In this document: positions 35,101 to 47,170 of the stretch, one piece after another | Layout: each line of letters starts with the position of its first letter | Numbering within the stretch: position 1 is the first letter of the stretch | Assembly: GCA_022818135.1 (NCBI GenBank) | Contig: JAFMSR010000010.1 | Coordinates: 15,429,222 to 15,493,221, forward strand | Source: Saxidomus purpurata | Taxonomy: Eukaryota; Mollusca; Bivalvia; Venerida; Veneridae | Reading direction: 5' to 3' | Length of the DNA: 64,000 bases | Made by a program: the position numbers and the translations under genes | Notes under the pieces: model-generated | Database searches by the model: none | What the model was told of the DNA's origin: nothing | What the model saw: the letters and a program-made list of their open reading frames with translations, nothing else

Positions 35101-38100
35101 TTATACACAACGCAACCACATTGTCGAGGCGAAGCCAAAGAGAAAATGATTTTGATTAAAAAAAAAAATTTTTAATTTTTGGAAGAAAATTTAAAAAAAA
35201 AAAAAAAAAAATATCTGAATATAGTTTTTTTTTTGGGTGGGGGGGGTTTTTTTCGCACGGTTTCTTACGACGTTTTATTTGCAAACATGATTCTTGGAAC
35301 ATTTCTTGCACGATGTATTGAATTTGTGTGAAAAAAGAACTTTATTAAGTCATTTTTATACGTTTAAATCAGTGCTGAACCTACAGATAATATAGTATCG
35401 GCCTAATCTGTTTTGTTTGTTTAAGTGTAATTTTTTTACAGGGGAATCCGCCCTTGTTTAAGCGGGACTAGAGCTTACACCATCAAATAAACGATGTTCT
35501 CGAAAGAAAAGGCGAAATTCTTCCTTAGTATGTTTTAGAAAATTAAGAATATTTGGAAAGCAAGTGTGCGCTTGCAGGCATAGAAGATTACTTCACGGGC
35601 CACTCTTGAAAGGTAAATTATATACATTTAAGTAACACAATGCGTTATGCATGTACGTTTGCATCCGTTATCGAGTGGATCGAGTCGCCGACTTGAAATC
35701 ACTATGACCACTCAGATTTAGGGTCATGAGTTCGAGACCTGCTACCCACCATGTATCTTTATGCGAGAAATTTAGCAGTTTCTTGCGAAGAATAGGAAAC
35801 TGGTTCTTCCCCAGGAAGGATAGTTGGGTAAACTCTGACTGTCCTATAATGTGCAAAGTCATTGTATTGCTATACAAACTTTGACTTTTACAAATGTATT
35901 TTTGAGAAAGTAAAATCATACGGATTTGAACGAAAACATATATTCAAAACATCAGAACTTGCCTTGATTGTCAACATAAATATTTCCGTCAACCTATGGA
36001 ATGAACGGAATTGGTTGTATGTTACCACAACGCCACAAATGATATTTGCTTATTTGTTATCAGACTAAGTAATGACGACGACAGTTTATTAAGGATAATG
36101 TGATAGTGATGTGGTAGATAGATGCGTACACAAAAGTTTACGACAATATCATGCGTGCAAGTAAAAATATAATCGTTACGCTATCCAATGAATTTTCACA
36201 AAACATTGGATTTTTGGATTTCTGTCAATTTGTGTGACGTTTTTAAATCTACTGTTCGTTTTTACTCGTTTACAAGTATTAATATCTGCATACAAACGTT
36301 TTCTGGTACAAATCTGTTTCTGGCGATAACTAGGTAACATCTTGTATTACCACTTCAAGATAAGGCAAAAAAGGTTCCATTCCGTTCTCCCAGCCGACAT
36401 TTTATCTTTTTACCCTAATATTTATATAGGTATTAAGTTTCCACTACTTTTTATAAGGCCACTTTCAATACTGGTTCAAGTGACGTTTCAGTCTTCTAAA
36501 AAGATCTGACGTAACGAACCCGATAAGATGTGCGCTAAAACTGGTCTCCAGCAGGTATATCAGAAATGCATGTAGTCTAATAACGCCTTAATATTACAAA
36601 TAAAAAAATTGAACTAATATTACAGTTTACATAGATTTTAATTTTAAACTTAAGATTTCAGACGTAGCGACATAAGCATTTCTAGCAACTCTTGCTAATC
36701 GCTATCAATAAAAGCACGGCAAAGCATGCGGTTATAACAAGATTATTTGTATATACAAACGTGTACAAAGTGTCCTCTTACAACCGTAAGAGGACACTTT
36801 TTGAATAGCTTTGCTGGGGGTAAAGTCGTATAATGATATGAAATCAGACATATTCCGTTTGTCAGAGTTTTGTAAAGCCGTATTTTTTCCCAGATTAAAA
36901 TTTTCACACACTTGTGAAGAATATGATTCTATTCTTCACATTTTCGAACGTGACATACATGTTACATGTTTGTCCAAAAAGACGGTTAGCAAGAAAATCC
37001 GTGGTGCGTAAAATGATATATCCCATTCTTTACATTTGTGACGTGTGGTATATGATATTTCTCCTCAAGGTATGAAAAATTTGAAATGTGAAAAATGTGG
37101 CCCTACACAGCTCTGACGGATGAATGAAAACAAGTGTATCAACCTAAAAGTAATTGGCGTATTTTGTTAAGAAAAAATGATAATTTATAATTTTTTGCTT
37201 TAGGGAGTGTGCAGTTGTAACGACGTTAGCTTGGTAGTTGAGGACGTGTCCTTAGCTAAGACATCTGACTCCACACATACCTCAATCCGTCCTGATTTCC
37301 GTCATGAGTAGTGCCATGAGGGCAATTGATATAAAAGTTGAGAGAACTTATGTAATCAACCTAAAACAAATGAGTTCTGAAAGACATTTACAAGCACATG
37401 TATTTCACGAAATTATCTGCGTTCTTTTATGTAGAAATGAGAAATGGAAGTTCTTCGATTTGAATACACTGTAGTAAGTTTTAAGATCAGCTACTTTTCG
37501 GTATCTTTAAATTAGTTACTCCCAAGATAAATAATGTATTATTATATTATATTAAACATGATGATGATGAAGTTCTTCGATTTAAATACACTGTAGTAAG
37601 TTTTTAGGAATGAAGATCAGCAACTTTTTAGTATCAACACATAGATGAATAATGCATAATAAACATACCGACGATGATGGTGATGATGATGACGGGGACG
37701 ACGACGATGATGATGATAAAGATGTTGATGATGATGATTTTGTTGCTGTTGCTGATGATGATCTTAATTTTATTGATTTTTAAAATCTTTTTATAAGTCA
37801 TATACTACATGTATCTTTTATGATATAATAATAGAAATGCAGTTATAAATTCCCTGATTGTCTTCATACTGGCGTTTAATGGTATTTTAAGAACAAAGAA
37901 TAAAACCTCTGGTATTAGAACAAGAAACCCCGTGGCTGCCAGGGTAGCCGCTGCCAAGGCAACACAAAAGAGTAAGAGTTTCTGGAAAAACGCTTTCTTC
38001 ATGAATGGGGCCATGAATCCTCCCACATTCGAAACACAACAGATCAGTGTAACAAAGCCAATACCATATCCCCATGCTACACAGAATTTAAATATGTTAC

Positions 38101-39648
38101 ATAAAAACATTTTTATATGCGCTAAAAGAAAGAGTGGTCGTTTCAACATTATATTATCAAAGTTAAAGACAATAATTGTTGGATATTTTGCTGAAATGAC
38201 TGAAAACAATGACATCTTAGTTTTGAAGATGACGATGACGTCATAAAATGGCTTTGCATACAACGCCTATTTCGAACGAACGAGCGTTTATCTTCAATTA
38301 TTTTATCCTTAAAATGTAATTTTAATTCGGGTTGATCATGCAGACAAATATCCAAACGAAAGTATAATAAAAGTGTCATTATCATAGAAATGCGATCCAA
38401 TTGCCGGATTGGCCCTCGCCGCTGGTGCTTCGCATGAGCAAACTCCGACATCCTGGATCACGCTACTATACAAATAATCCTATTGTATAACATAAAGAAT
38501 GACAATGTATGTTTGGTCGCCACACTATGTCAAGGACCTTTACCTTGAGCAGATGACGGTTTTCGTCTTGCGCTGTGCTTCGGTGTCTCTTCGGGTAATG
38601 GTTCCATGTCTTTGCAAACTTGGCTGTGCAAATTGTAAAGCAGTGGAGGGAACCAGTCTGAAAGTGTTTGATTCTGGGTCTCCAGAAGTGAATTTTGCAG
38701 CAGTTGTTCCACATTCAAACACTTCAGAAAAATAAATATTTGTACTTGTTAGTAATTGGATGTTCTTGTAGAAGAAAACAATCAGAAGAATGTAAAAATC
38801 GGTCTTGTTAAATATGTGTCCGAATATATTCAGTCGAAGCAGTGCTAAAACGATAGGTTTTGTATATCACATTTGCTTTATTGAACTACAAATATTGACC
38901 TTTAGGCTTGATTGTCACCTTATCATCAACATTGTCTATAGATATATCAAATCTGTTATAATGATATCTTATAGATTTAATTTTGAAGTTTTAGTGAAAT
39001 AATTGTTCAACGAAGTAGTTTAATATGAATTGACATGAATATACAGTAAAACTTGTCTTAAGCAACCGGCCAAAGAGCCAGTTAATTAAGGGAAGTGACA
39101 GCTTAGTGAGTGTGTTTTAAATAAATGAATAGCAAATTGGAAAATTTCAGTATTGGTTGCATAAGACATGTAGCTTCTTAAAAGAAGTTACCGCTAACAC
39201 GGCTTCAATTGCAATATATAACTTATTAAAGTAACCCCCAAGAAATCAATAAATCAACCATTAAAAGACACAACGTGTACGCCAATGTCACTAGTGTGTC
39301 AGTTGCACCTTTCAGTTTGAGTTGGTCAAACTATTTTCCATGACTGAACGTTAAATTACTCACTTGTTTCAGGAGATGGCGTCTGCAAGCAGATATATTT
39401 AATGGTCCGGTGCACGCTGCGTTTAGCGCCTCCGGTTCAACGGTCTTACCTCCCTTGTGATATGAAGAAAAAAGTTCAACAAATGCTTCAACATTATCTA
39501 CTGGACTAGTTTCAGTCGCGATATCTTCACGAAAGTTGGCAATAATTGCTTTGTTAACATTATCAACTAAACTACCATGAACATACGAGCATGTGAATTT
39601 TAGAAGTAACACAACAAGAATCGATTTCATAGATCCACTCCGTTTCAT
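32190..39648 (-). CDS. SLC39A14-like: ZIP family zinc/metal transporter, SLC39A8/A14-like, complete
   Basis: Eight exons: 39364-39648, 38544-38721, 37907-38076, 34906-35034, 34186-34387, 33548-33715, 32573-32760, 32190-32339. They total 1470 nt (489 aa plus stop) with phases matching at every GT-AG junction. Residues 1-25 are a signal peptide, then a Cys-containing ectodomain. TM1 begins [13 protein letters not shown] (~156), TM2 ends LIPE (208-211), and TM3 lies around 230-246. A charged cytoplasmic loop (~250-327) has 8-residue repeats. TM4 has the metal-site [10 protein letters not shown] (338-347), TM5 has EELPHELGD (371-379), then TM6 and TM7 ([18 protein letters not shown]), and TM8 ([11 protein letters not shown]). 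Glu in place of the first His of HELPHE is the hallmark of ZIP8/ZIP14, which import Zn, Fe, Mn and Cd across the plasma membrane; human ZIP14 is of similar length. The second ATG at 39630 is a possible alternative start. A MITE fragment lies in intron 4. Confidence 0.93.
33032..33171. repeat. Foldback hairpin in transporter intron
   Basis: Arms ~55 bases: GTTAACGCACGTTTTTTCGT / ATAACATCTGCAGAATCCCG on the left against CCCGAGGGTTTCTGCAGGTG / GGAAAAAACGTTCGTTAGC on the right. Centre CGAGCCCGTTAGGGC. Confidence 0.88.
33501..33550 (-). repeat. Splice donor of transporter exon 6 in three 20-bp copies
   Basis: On the minus strand TAGGTAATG appears at exactly 20-base steps (TACCTA at 33545-33550, 33525-33530, 33505-33510 on +). 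The first is the exon 6 donor; the others are copies inside the intron. Confidence 0.9.
34438..34596 (-). mobile_element. TTAA MITE, copy 11 (fragment)
   Basis: Only the last ~160 bases of a minus-oriented copy (AATGCGGCATTATCATTAG to GAGCATAATGTCACT). In intron 4 of the transporter. Confidence 0.85.
35155..35262. repeat. Homopolymer-rich stretch
   Basis: Long A, T and G runs (about 18 A at 35194, 8 G at 35243). Low complexity, and a likely site of assembly error. Confidence 0.7.
35668..35845 (+). mobile_element. tRNA-derived SINE
   Basis: Head at 35672-35750 with B-box-like GAGTTCGAGACC, then a body containing GGAAACTGGTTCTTCCCCAG. In intron 3 of the transporter. Confidence 0.6.
36767..36800. 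repeat. Short perfect hairpin
   Basis: AAAGTGTCCTCTTAC, four-base loop, then the exact inverse GTAAGAGGACACTTT. Intronic; function unknown. Confidence 0.85.
37560..37765. repeat. (GAT)n-rich microsatellite and a short duplication
   Basis: GATGATGATG runs from 37559 and 37673-37765. The ~35 bases with AAATACACTGTAGTAAGTTT occur at about 37460 and 37577. Intronic. Confidence 0.8.
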
Positions 39649-42180
39649 TTTAACTATGATAAGTTTAGTTGTCTGTATTTAATTACTCTGCTGAAGAACA
39701 AAATAATGAATGAACTTGAGTCAGTTAGACGTGAAGTATGTATACTAGAGAGGGTAATTATTCATTGTTAAACTCATGGGGCACTGGTGGTCTATTCATG
39801 TTCAGATTCAGCCTAGCCAAAATGTACAAAAAAACTGCATAAAGTTGTGTATAATCTTGTGTTAAGGCGTCATATAGTTCGTGATGCTGCATAAACACTC
39901 CGTGACTTAAATATATAGATGAAATGATAAACTATAGTATATGATACTGCATACATAAAGGCTCATTATCGATGTCCAAGAACAGTTATAAAGGCCAAAT
40001 ATGCTTGCTGGGTCACAAGATAGTGCGTTAAATCTGTCCTACATCTTGCGTAGGTCATCATAAGTCAGCATCTTTAACTTTACTATAAATGGCCTAATAT
40101 GGTTCACCGTAACATTGGGTATAGCATCATAGCGTACCATTGTGTACGGTACCAACGTATTCTGAACCATATTACTTGGTAATGTAGCAAAGGGCATCAT
40201 ACTAAATAGGGTACTGTACCATAGTTACCATAAAAGGGATTACAGTATAGCAAATACATGTACCACTATAGCATACTGTATTATAACTTAGGGTACAGTT
40301 GCTTAGGGTAAAGTTGCTTAGGGTAGAGTCGTTTAGGGTACAGTTGCAGTCATTTTAAACAATAGTGCTTTTTATAACTTACTGATATTGTTCAGAAATG
40401 GCTTTTGTTTTTTACTGAAGAGAACTTACGCCATTTTAACACATATATAAGGTCAACCTAGTATAGCGATAAAGTTCTATATTGTTTAAGTATACCCCTG
40501 TTTGTACCCAATGATATTGTTGTTCAGTAACACATGATACCGTAGCTTAATGCACCGTTGCTAAAGTATAGGGCTCTGTAGTTGCAGTACCGTAACAAAT
40601 GGTACCGTAGCACAGCGTATAATAGCAAAGCGTATGGTTGCATATTGCACTATTGTTTAAAGTCCCAGGATCTTTTTGAATTTACTGATATTGTAAAGTA
40701 AATAAACTGATAGGATAATGATAGAACCATATTGTATTCACTCTAAGACAATGTTGACATATTCATTTATTTTGTATTCAAGTCGCTTTTTCACGAAAGA
40801 GTTGCCAGGAAGCCTTTTTATCTTTTGTAATTTCATTGAAAAAAATAGTTCTCTAAATTTCTAACATGTACATCGATTTAAAAATTAAAGTTATGAATGT
40901 TTTTGGTACAAATAAAGGTCATTTCCGCCGGTAAGACATCGTTCTTGGTAAAATAAGAGCTACTTGTCAATGTGGTCCTAGGTCTTAAAGATACAGTAGC
41001 TTAGTATATGGCTCAGTAGTATAGTTTTCCATAGCAAAGTGTACCACGGGATAGCGTACATTGGATATAAAAAGCTCTAGCAAAATGAATAAACTCAAGT
41101 CAAACTGAGCTATTCTTCGTTTGTTCAGAAATGGTTTTTGTGTGTACTGAAGAGAACTTTTACGCCATTTGAACACATAAATAAGGTCAACATTTCAAAT
41201 GAAAAATGCAAACCTACAAATAAATATTTTTATTAGTTTGAAAGTTTATGCATGTACATGCTATTTTTGTATAGTTGTTCTGCCAGGGTACCAACTTCAC
41301 AAAAATTTGTTATATAGAGTATACATCATTATACAAATATACAAAATACATTTTATTGTTTTAATATTTAACAATAAAATACAATGTACGTCAAATCATC
41401 ATATTCTTTGCAAAGAACCATTAACTAGTTTTACAAACCATGTATAGCGTGCAGGAGTATGTAGGAGCTCGCAGTCGGGATGGTGCTTTTTGCGACTTTG
41501 TTTTATCACTTTACATTCATACAAGAAGTCAGCTGACAAAATATTTTCTCACCTAAGAGATACATATTTCCGCGCATTTACCCATGTGAGATAAACTTAT
41601 CTCACATCGCTTATCTCACATCGCTGCCGGACTATTTTTACGTTAATTGTAAGCAGACATAAAATCGAAAAATGACTGTAAAATTGTTATTTTTTAAATA
41701 AACAAGGGTTGTTGGTATTTATTTTTTTAGTTAGATCATTTTCTATCCATCTATAGCAGTTTTGAAGTAAAATTCGAGAAAAAGTTGATTTTCATTTTTT
41801 CATCCCCATCCTGTATTTGCACTTATTCCTTCTTACTTGTGTGAAAATGCGATTTAAACGGTGAGAAAATAAATCTACCATGTCCATTGAGTTGTGGATA
41901 AGGAAATCCCACCCTCGGGTTGAGATAGGTCCAAAAAACTCGGCAGAGCCTCGTTTTTGGACATATCTCAACCCTCGGGTGGGATTTCCTTATCCACAAC
42001 TCATGAACATGTTAGATTCACTTTATCTTAATTTTCCGATAATTTTTCTATTATACCACTGAAGTACCAGGTTGACTGAAAAAAGAGCAAAGCCTGTAAC
42101 AGCATAATCCCGACCGCGGGCCCCTGTGACAGGAACATAATCCTGAGTGTCCTTTTTTTAAGACAATGGCGACACGTATA
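39000..42180. other. Intergenic, no gene; loose GGGTACAGTTGCTTA repeats
   Basis: Upstream of the transporter (39649 onward). Between 40085 and 40340 and again at 40540-40650, short phrases (TTAGGGTACAGTTGCTTAGG, GTACCGTAGC) recur in a degenerate array. A TTTTTGTGTGTACTGAAGAG phrase recurs near 40390 and 41130. No supported coding region apart from the transporter exon 39364-39648. Confidence 0.45.
41889..42002. repeat. Foldback hairpin, nearly perfect 52-base arms
   Basis: AGTTGTGGATAAGGAAATCC / CACCCTCGGGTTGAGATA on the left pairs with the inverse ending TTATCCACAACT at 42001. Ten-base centre around CGGCAGAGCC. The few mismatches imply it is young. Confidence 0.92.
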
Positions 42181-42376
42181 ACCTTAGTTTTATTTCATCA
42201 ATTCAAATATATATGTACCTTGGAATAACAGGATTACAACTGACGAAGAAGACACAGAAAGCAATGATAGATATGGCTCGGCTTATTCTACTGTGAAAAT
42301 ACAAATTGTTACAGAAGTTGTGTAGCATAGTTAAGAAACAAATACATATGCTCTGATAGATTAATTCCCACAATAA

Positions 42377-43144
42377 TCATCTTTTTACAGTTTCAAGTTC
42401 ATTTTCTTCAGGCATTTCTTGCAAAAACTCTGGAATTTTAGGATATTTTTTCGCGTAACTCGGACTCAAAATAACAAAGCCGTCAACGTCCTCGTCTTCT
42501 GGTGACATCAGTGCTGTTTCAAGTTTCTGAAATCTCGGATCATCTCGTACATTCTCGTATAGAGTGTGAATTGGAACAACATCCATAAAGATACCACTTT
42601 CGTCGTTAGAATAGTATGTTCTCCTTTTTCCACTTTTAGTTTTCAGTTTCAAAACAACCTGTTTCTTGTCATATCCTATATTAGGCAATTTAACATCATT
42701 CAGATTAAATGTACTTATTCTCCGAAGTAACGGCGTTGCAGGTACAGAGGAAGGTTTCTTGCAGTGTTTGTTCAGGTCTAGCGATGGAAGGCGAGTTCCA
42801 TTTATTTCTGTCATGCCGAACTCTCGTTGCTTCTTACGTTTGTTCGCTAGTCCCAAGGAAAATGTTCGCCTATGCATATTCATTAGGTACTCAGCACGTT
42901 GTTTCTCGATTTTGATGTTAGCAAGTTTCACATCCAGCATTTGTTGTTGCGTTATGTTGTCGTATAGCAACACACGTGACAGACTCGTTTTGGGAACTCC
43001 TAGCTTTGGCGACTTCTTTCCGTAGTTCGGCATTATATTCGGAGGTTTCTGCATATACTTTGTAAAGGTAAAAGCTCTCGACAGACCCGGTTGTTTAGTT
43101 TCTGCATGTCTCCGACCAGGAGCACTTCGAACATTCAACGCCAT
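42377..43144 (-). CDS. Uncharacterised basic 255-aa protein
   Basis: Single uninterrupted coding exon. The ATG at 43144 follows a 15-base leader preceded by a splice acceptor (TTACATTTCAG, exon start 43159), so a 5'UTR exon lies further upstream. The N-terminal two thirds are Lys/Arg rich and of low hydrophobicity (start MALNVRSAPGRRHAETKQ). Residues ~60-110 look helical (KLANIKIEKQRAEYLMNMHR). The C-terminus is acidic (LMSPEDEDVDGFVI, ending EMPEENELETVKR). No signal peptide, membrane segment or Cys pattern. A likely poly(A) signal lies at 42189-42194 on the minus strand. I recognise no family; nuclear or cytoskeletal location would be a guess. The length, leader splice site and codon regularity make it a real gene. 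Confidence 0.75.
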   Translation of the reverse strand: MALNVRSAPGRRHAETKQPGLSRAFTFTKYMQKPPNIMPNYGKKSPKLGVPKTSLSRVLLYDNITQQQMLDVKLANIKIEKQRAEYLMNMHRRTFSLGLANKRKKQREFGMTEINGTRLPSLDLNKHCKKPSSVPATPLLRRISTFNLNDVKLPNIGYDKKQVVLKLKTKSGKRRTYYSNDESGIFMDVVPIHTLYENVRDDPRFQKLETALMSPEDEDVDGFVILSPSYAKKYPKIPEFLQEMPEENELETVKR

Positions 43145-43159
43145 TGTTTGTGTAACAAT

Positions 43160-43700
43160 CTGAAATGTAATAACGAAACATAGAGGTGAATAAATTCCTC
43201 AATGGACGTGTTTCTTTTGGGAACCGGGGCATGTCGCACAATCAAAAGCCTTACACATCTTTTCGACGCATCCGACTAAAAGCTGTTCTACAGTATGAAA
43301 TTATGGTTATCTTGCACATTACAATCAAGAATATACGAAAAACAATAATTTTGATTAAAGGTCCACTACTAAACAAAAATGAGGTGACAGTTATTTCAAT
43401 AGCATGTACATTACCTTATGCAAACATAAAAAGAAGATTGGGGGTAAAATTTACAGAAAGTGTTAGGAACACGAAGAAAATATGATTATGTGAAATCTCA
43501 GGAACGACAAAGACCACCCAGGTCTTTACTTCTCAAAGCAAGAAAAAAATTACGTACTGTGATTTGTTTAGAACTCTACATACAATTTTTATTAAAACGC
43601 TTTTAAGATATTGATTTTACTTTGTGTATTGGACCTTAACCTAGAAACGTTTGCTAAACGCTATGAACGAAAGGAAAATACTACATCGCCGTGCGTTTAT
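43160..43700. other. 5' region of the 255-aa gene, nothing else recognised
   Basis: A 99-codon + frame (43186-43485) has no features and is probably fortuitous. Confidence 0.4.
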
Positions 43701-43706
43701 TTTGTG

Positions 43707-43811
43707 CGGATATGGAATATATCTCACCGAGAAGTAATACAAATCGAGCGCGAAGCGCGAGTTAAAATGTGAATATTGTATCACTTTGAGTTGAGATATA
43801 TTCCATATCCA
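43707..43811. repeat. Foldback hairpin
   Basis: GCGGATATGGAATATATCTC on the left and GAGATATATTCCATATCCAC on the right. Centre GAGCGCGAAGCGCGAG. Confidence 0.9.
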
Positions 43812-43934
43812 CTTTAAACAAATTTTCTTTTGATTTTATGCTAAATATTAAAACAAAAGCAAAATTATGTATATGCACTACTTAAAAAAGTAGTTCCGGT
43901 AGACCTATATCACCCACACTGTGACTGATATAAA

Positions 43935-44580
43935 ATCCATTTATTTTATGTTATCCAGTGAATTATAAAGTTTTCTCAGTGAAATAAAAGTGATAATCCA
44001 CAGTTTTGAAACAGTGGATTACCATTTTTTCACTGTTTTTGCAATCTTTAACCAGGATTTACGTCAAAAAGTATACCGAGCGTAATTAATGCTGGAAACC
44101 ATGAAATATCACGGAACACCAAAAGTTGTTATTTTCACTCGTGGCTGCGCCACTCGTGAAAATATCACTTTTGGTGCCCACTCGGTGAAATTATATGGGG
44201 GGAGATACCGGGGCAAGGAATTTCGGTGGCGGCCAGTGAAATACTCTTTTGGTGAGGTGAAATTAAGTGTCACGATACCAACAATTTTTCTGTTTTTGGT
44301 AAAACTCTGTTTTTGAGTTTTTCTATAAAACATCGAAAACGGGAAACGTCATCAGAAAACATAGAACAAATGACGCATTTAAACGACGGTCGCTGGTCTC
44401 CGCATTAAAAGCTCGGATACTTTGACGTAAACCGGGCTAAAGTGAAAAAGTGAAAAAAAATGGTAACCACTGTTTCAAAACTGTGGTCCTTTATTTTGAA
44501 AAACTCTATAATTCACTGGAAAACATAAAATAAAACGTGAACTTACACCGAAACCAACAATTATCCTCTATATCACCACT
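43935..44580. repeat. Foldback element, copy 2 (long arms)
   Basis: Both arms carry the flank seen at 2280-2580, in opposite orientation: TGAAACAGTGGATTACC near 44010 against ACTGTTTCAAAACTGTGG near 44468. Centre CGTGGCTGCGCCACTCG at 44142. The right arm has many micro-deletions and a GGGGGG run at 44199. Confidence 0.82.
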
Positions 44581-44962
44581 CTATATTTCACTGATATAAC
44601 ACAGTATTTTATTGGTTAGCAAATAAATATCTTTATTAACTTCGCTAATGAAATCCACTGCTTCAGATACTACTGAGATCTTAAATTTTCCACTCTATTT
44701 TTGTTTTTTCTTAAGTACAGTAGAGCAATTAAAGAAAACTGCTTGGCACAAAGCGAATATCGACAACATCATGTTTTTGTCTCTCTCTCTCTATTACATA
44801 GTTTTACAACAGTTTCGCTTCAAGTACTTAACCGCTGCGTCGTCCGAAATAATACGTAGCTGTGTCGGACAGACCTTACAACGTCCAATAATCTTTTACA
44901 CACAAATGATAAGAAAATGCTAATTCGTATATTTTAAGCTTACGAAACCATTTCGTTAACCG

Positions 44963-45005
<43 letters not shown>

Positions 45006-45960
45006 CTCTCTCGAGATCCCATAGGAGTTATCCCGATTATTGCATACAGTGTATAAGGTTTAAACACAATTATACATGTAAAAGCAGAAATATTATCTGA
45101 TACTACTACAATTATAATTTCTTACTGCAAGATAAAGTATAAATTGGTGTAGAAATTTTTTTTAAAAGATTTCTTATCAACAAAGGGTTTCTTTCACTAC
45201 CATTCCCTAGACTTTGACTGATTTAATAAAATAATGAATAAATACATATACCAGGGGTAGTTGTCTAATAAAGGCAAGATTGATTATTTAACTAGCTTAT
45301 TTTTAAAAAACAAAACAGACTAAATGTATGCATGTCAACTAAGTATTTTTTATGAAAAAGAAACTCTAAAGAGAATTTGCATTGTTTGAATAAAGCCTTC
45401 ATTTAGTGAACTTACTAGCGACGGGCTTTTTGAATTTCCGTCACTAATAATTCTACAACAAGGTTTTAGCTTTCGAACTAGAATTTTAACTCTGATATTA
45501 CAATGACACCTATGACGATAATACGAACACAATATACAAAAAGTAAAATCGAAATGTCAATGAAAAATCGAAATTCTGATTTGCAATTGAATTATTTTTA
45601 ATGATTTTCTCATTTAAAGTGTATTCAAACAGACAATAAATTAATATATAAAGAGATCACTCAAGAAGATTTAAGATTCAAAAGGATTCGCACATGCTTT
45701 TAAATCGATGAATGCCGCGTAACCTTTTTTAGGGATATTGTAAAGCAAAAATTAAAACCTTATACAGTAATGAACAAGTATATACATGTATTATTAAGTA
45801 TTTTATGCTAACTACTAAAATACTGTGTTCAGTGAAATATTTTCATATTTTATCAGTCTGTGTGATGATATAGATCTCATATCATGCACAGTGTAGTGAC
45901 AACAAAAAAAATTCAGTGGTAAAACACCGCACGTTTGAAATAGTTAGCATACAATAAAAA
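44581..45960. other. No gene; CT microsatellites
   Basis: (CT)n at 44781-44792 and 44963-45012. Otherwise AT-rich sequence without a supported frame. Confidence 0.5.
44963..45012. repeat. (CT)n microsatellite
   Basis: About 24 CT units with one slip. Confidence 0.95.
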
Positions 45961-45970
45961 AGAATATTTG

Positions 45971-46094
45971 TTTTGAGTGGATATGATATATATCTTAACT
46001 CACAGTGATACAATTTTCACTCGCCTTTCTCGCTCGTGAAAATTTGAAAATTGTATCACTATTCGTTGATAGTATAATCCATATTCACTCAAAA
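45971..46094. repeat. Foldback hairpin
   Basis: TTTTGAGTGGATATGATATA on the left and ATAATCCATATTCACTCAAA on the right, with inner TGATACAATTTTCACTCGCC. Same family as 43707-43811 (shared GGATATG and GATACAAT). Confidence 0.88.
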
Positions 46095-46099
46095 TAAAC

Positions 46100-47170
46100 A
46101 ACTAATCTCTCACTATAACTATATAAGAAAGTATTCCAGACTGTGTAATTACGCTGCTCTTTTGCAATTTAAAAATATTATATAAAATGATTTTGTTGAA
46201 TAAAATTGAATAAGCAGACTTACTCGTAATAATCCCGGAGATAATATACACTACCATTTAAATATGTTAGATCAGTATTCAGTAGTCTTAAAAACATTAA
46301 ATCTAAATTGAAATAAAAGTAGGCACTTATGATGCAATGAAATTCAATAAATTCCATACATAAGCCACAGTCTTTACGACCGTTTTAAGAAAGTAGTTTG
46401 CACTAGTAGTGATTTTACCTTTAACTGCTGTTGAATTACCCTCCATATTTCATATATCTGTCACAATTTTTATTGTTCACAAATAAAGAGTTATATTTAC
46501 TACAAATAGATTTGCGCACTCGGTGTTTGATATATCATGAAATGCTTATGACAAACCCGTGCGATGTAAAATATCTTTTTTATTTCAAACACCGTCTTAT
46601 ATACGATATGAATGTGCATTATTAATGTTAAATATTTAACATCGACTTGATACAGTGATGTAGACCATATTTCAACATTCAAGTAAACATAGACCGCACT
46701 CGAAATCCTCCTTAAAATGCTTTTGCATTGAAATTTTGGAAAAGACACAATATAAATAGAGAATGTTTTTGTAAAGATTTTAGTATATCCCTCTTAAACT
46801 CATGTAGGATTTAATGGTATTGAAATTTACAGGTTTTAATGAAATACGTTGTAATAATAAAATTATTTCAAACTTTTAAAATACATCTGCTAAAACAAAA
46901 TTATTGCAAAAACGTGTAAGATACGAATGAGCAAGTAACAAAAATAACGTGCGCTCCCCGTCGTATAAAACGTTGCTAAAGTATCAGTAAAGTGAAATCA
47001 TTCAATACCAATTTCGAAAAGGATGGAGAACCCAACGAGTATTTTTTTAATGATAGTTTATAGTTTAATCCTTGGCACTTTTTCATAGCTATCACCCTCG
47101 CAATTTTTCATAGTCATCATCTTTCTCGCAATTGTTCATAGTTATCTACCTCACATTTAACCTAGTTGCC
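46100..47170. other. Intergenic, nothing recognised
   Basis: AT-rich, short frames only. Confidence 0.4.

Noticed and set aside
36767..36800. Intrinsic terminator hairpin
   Set aside because: Eukaryotic intron; a stem-loop here has no terminator role.
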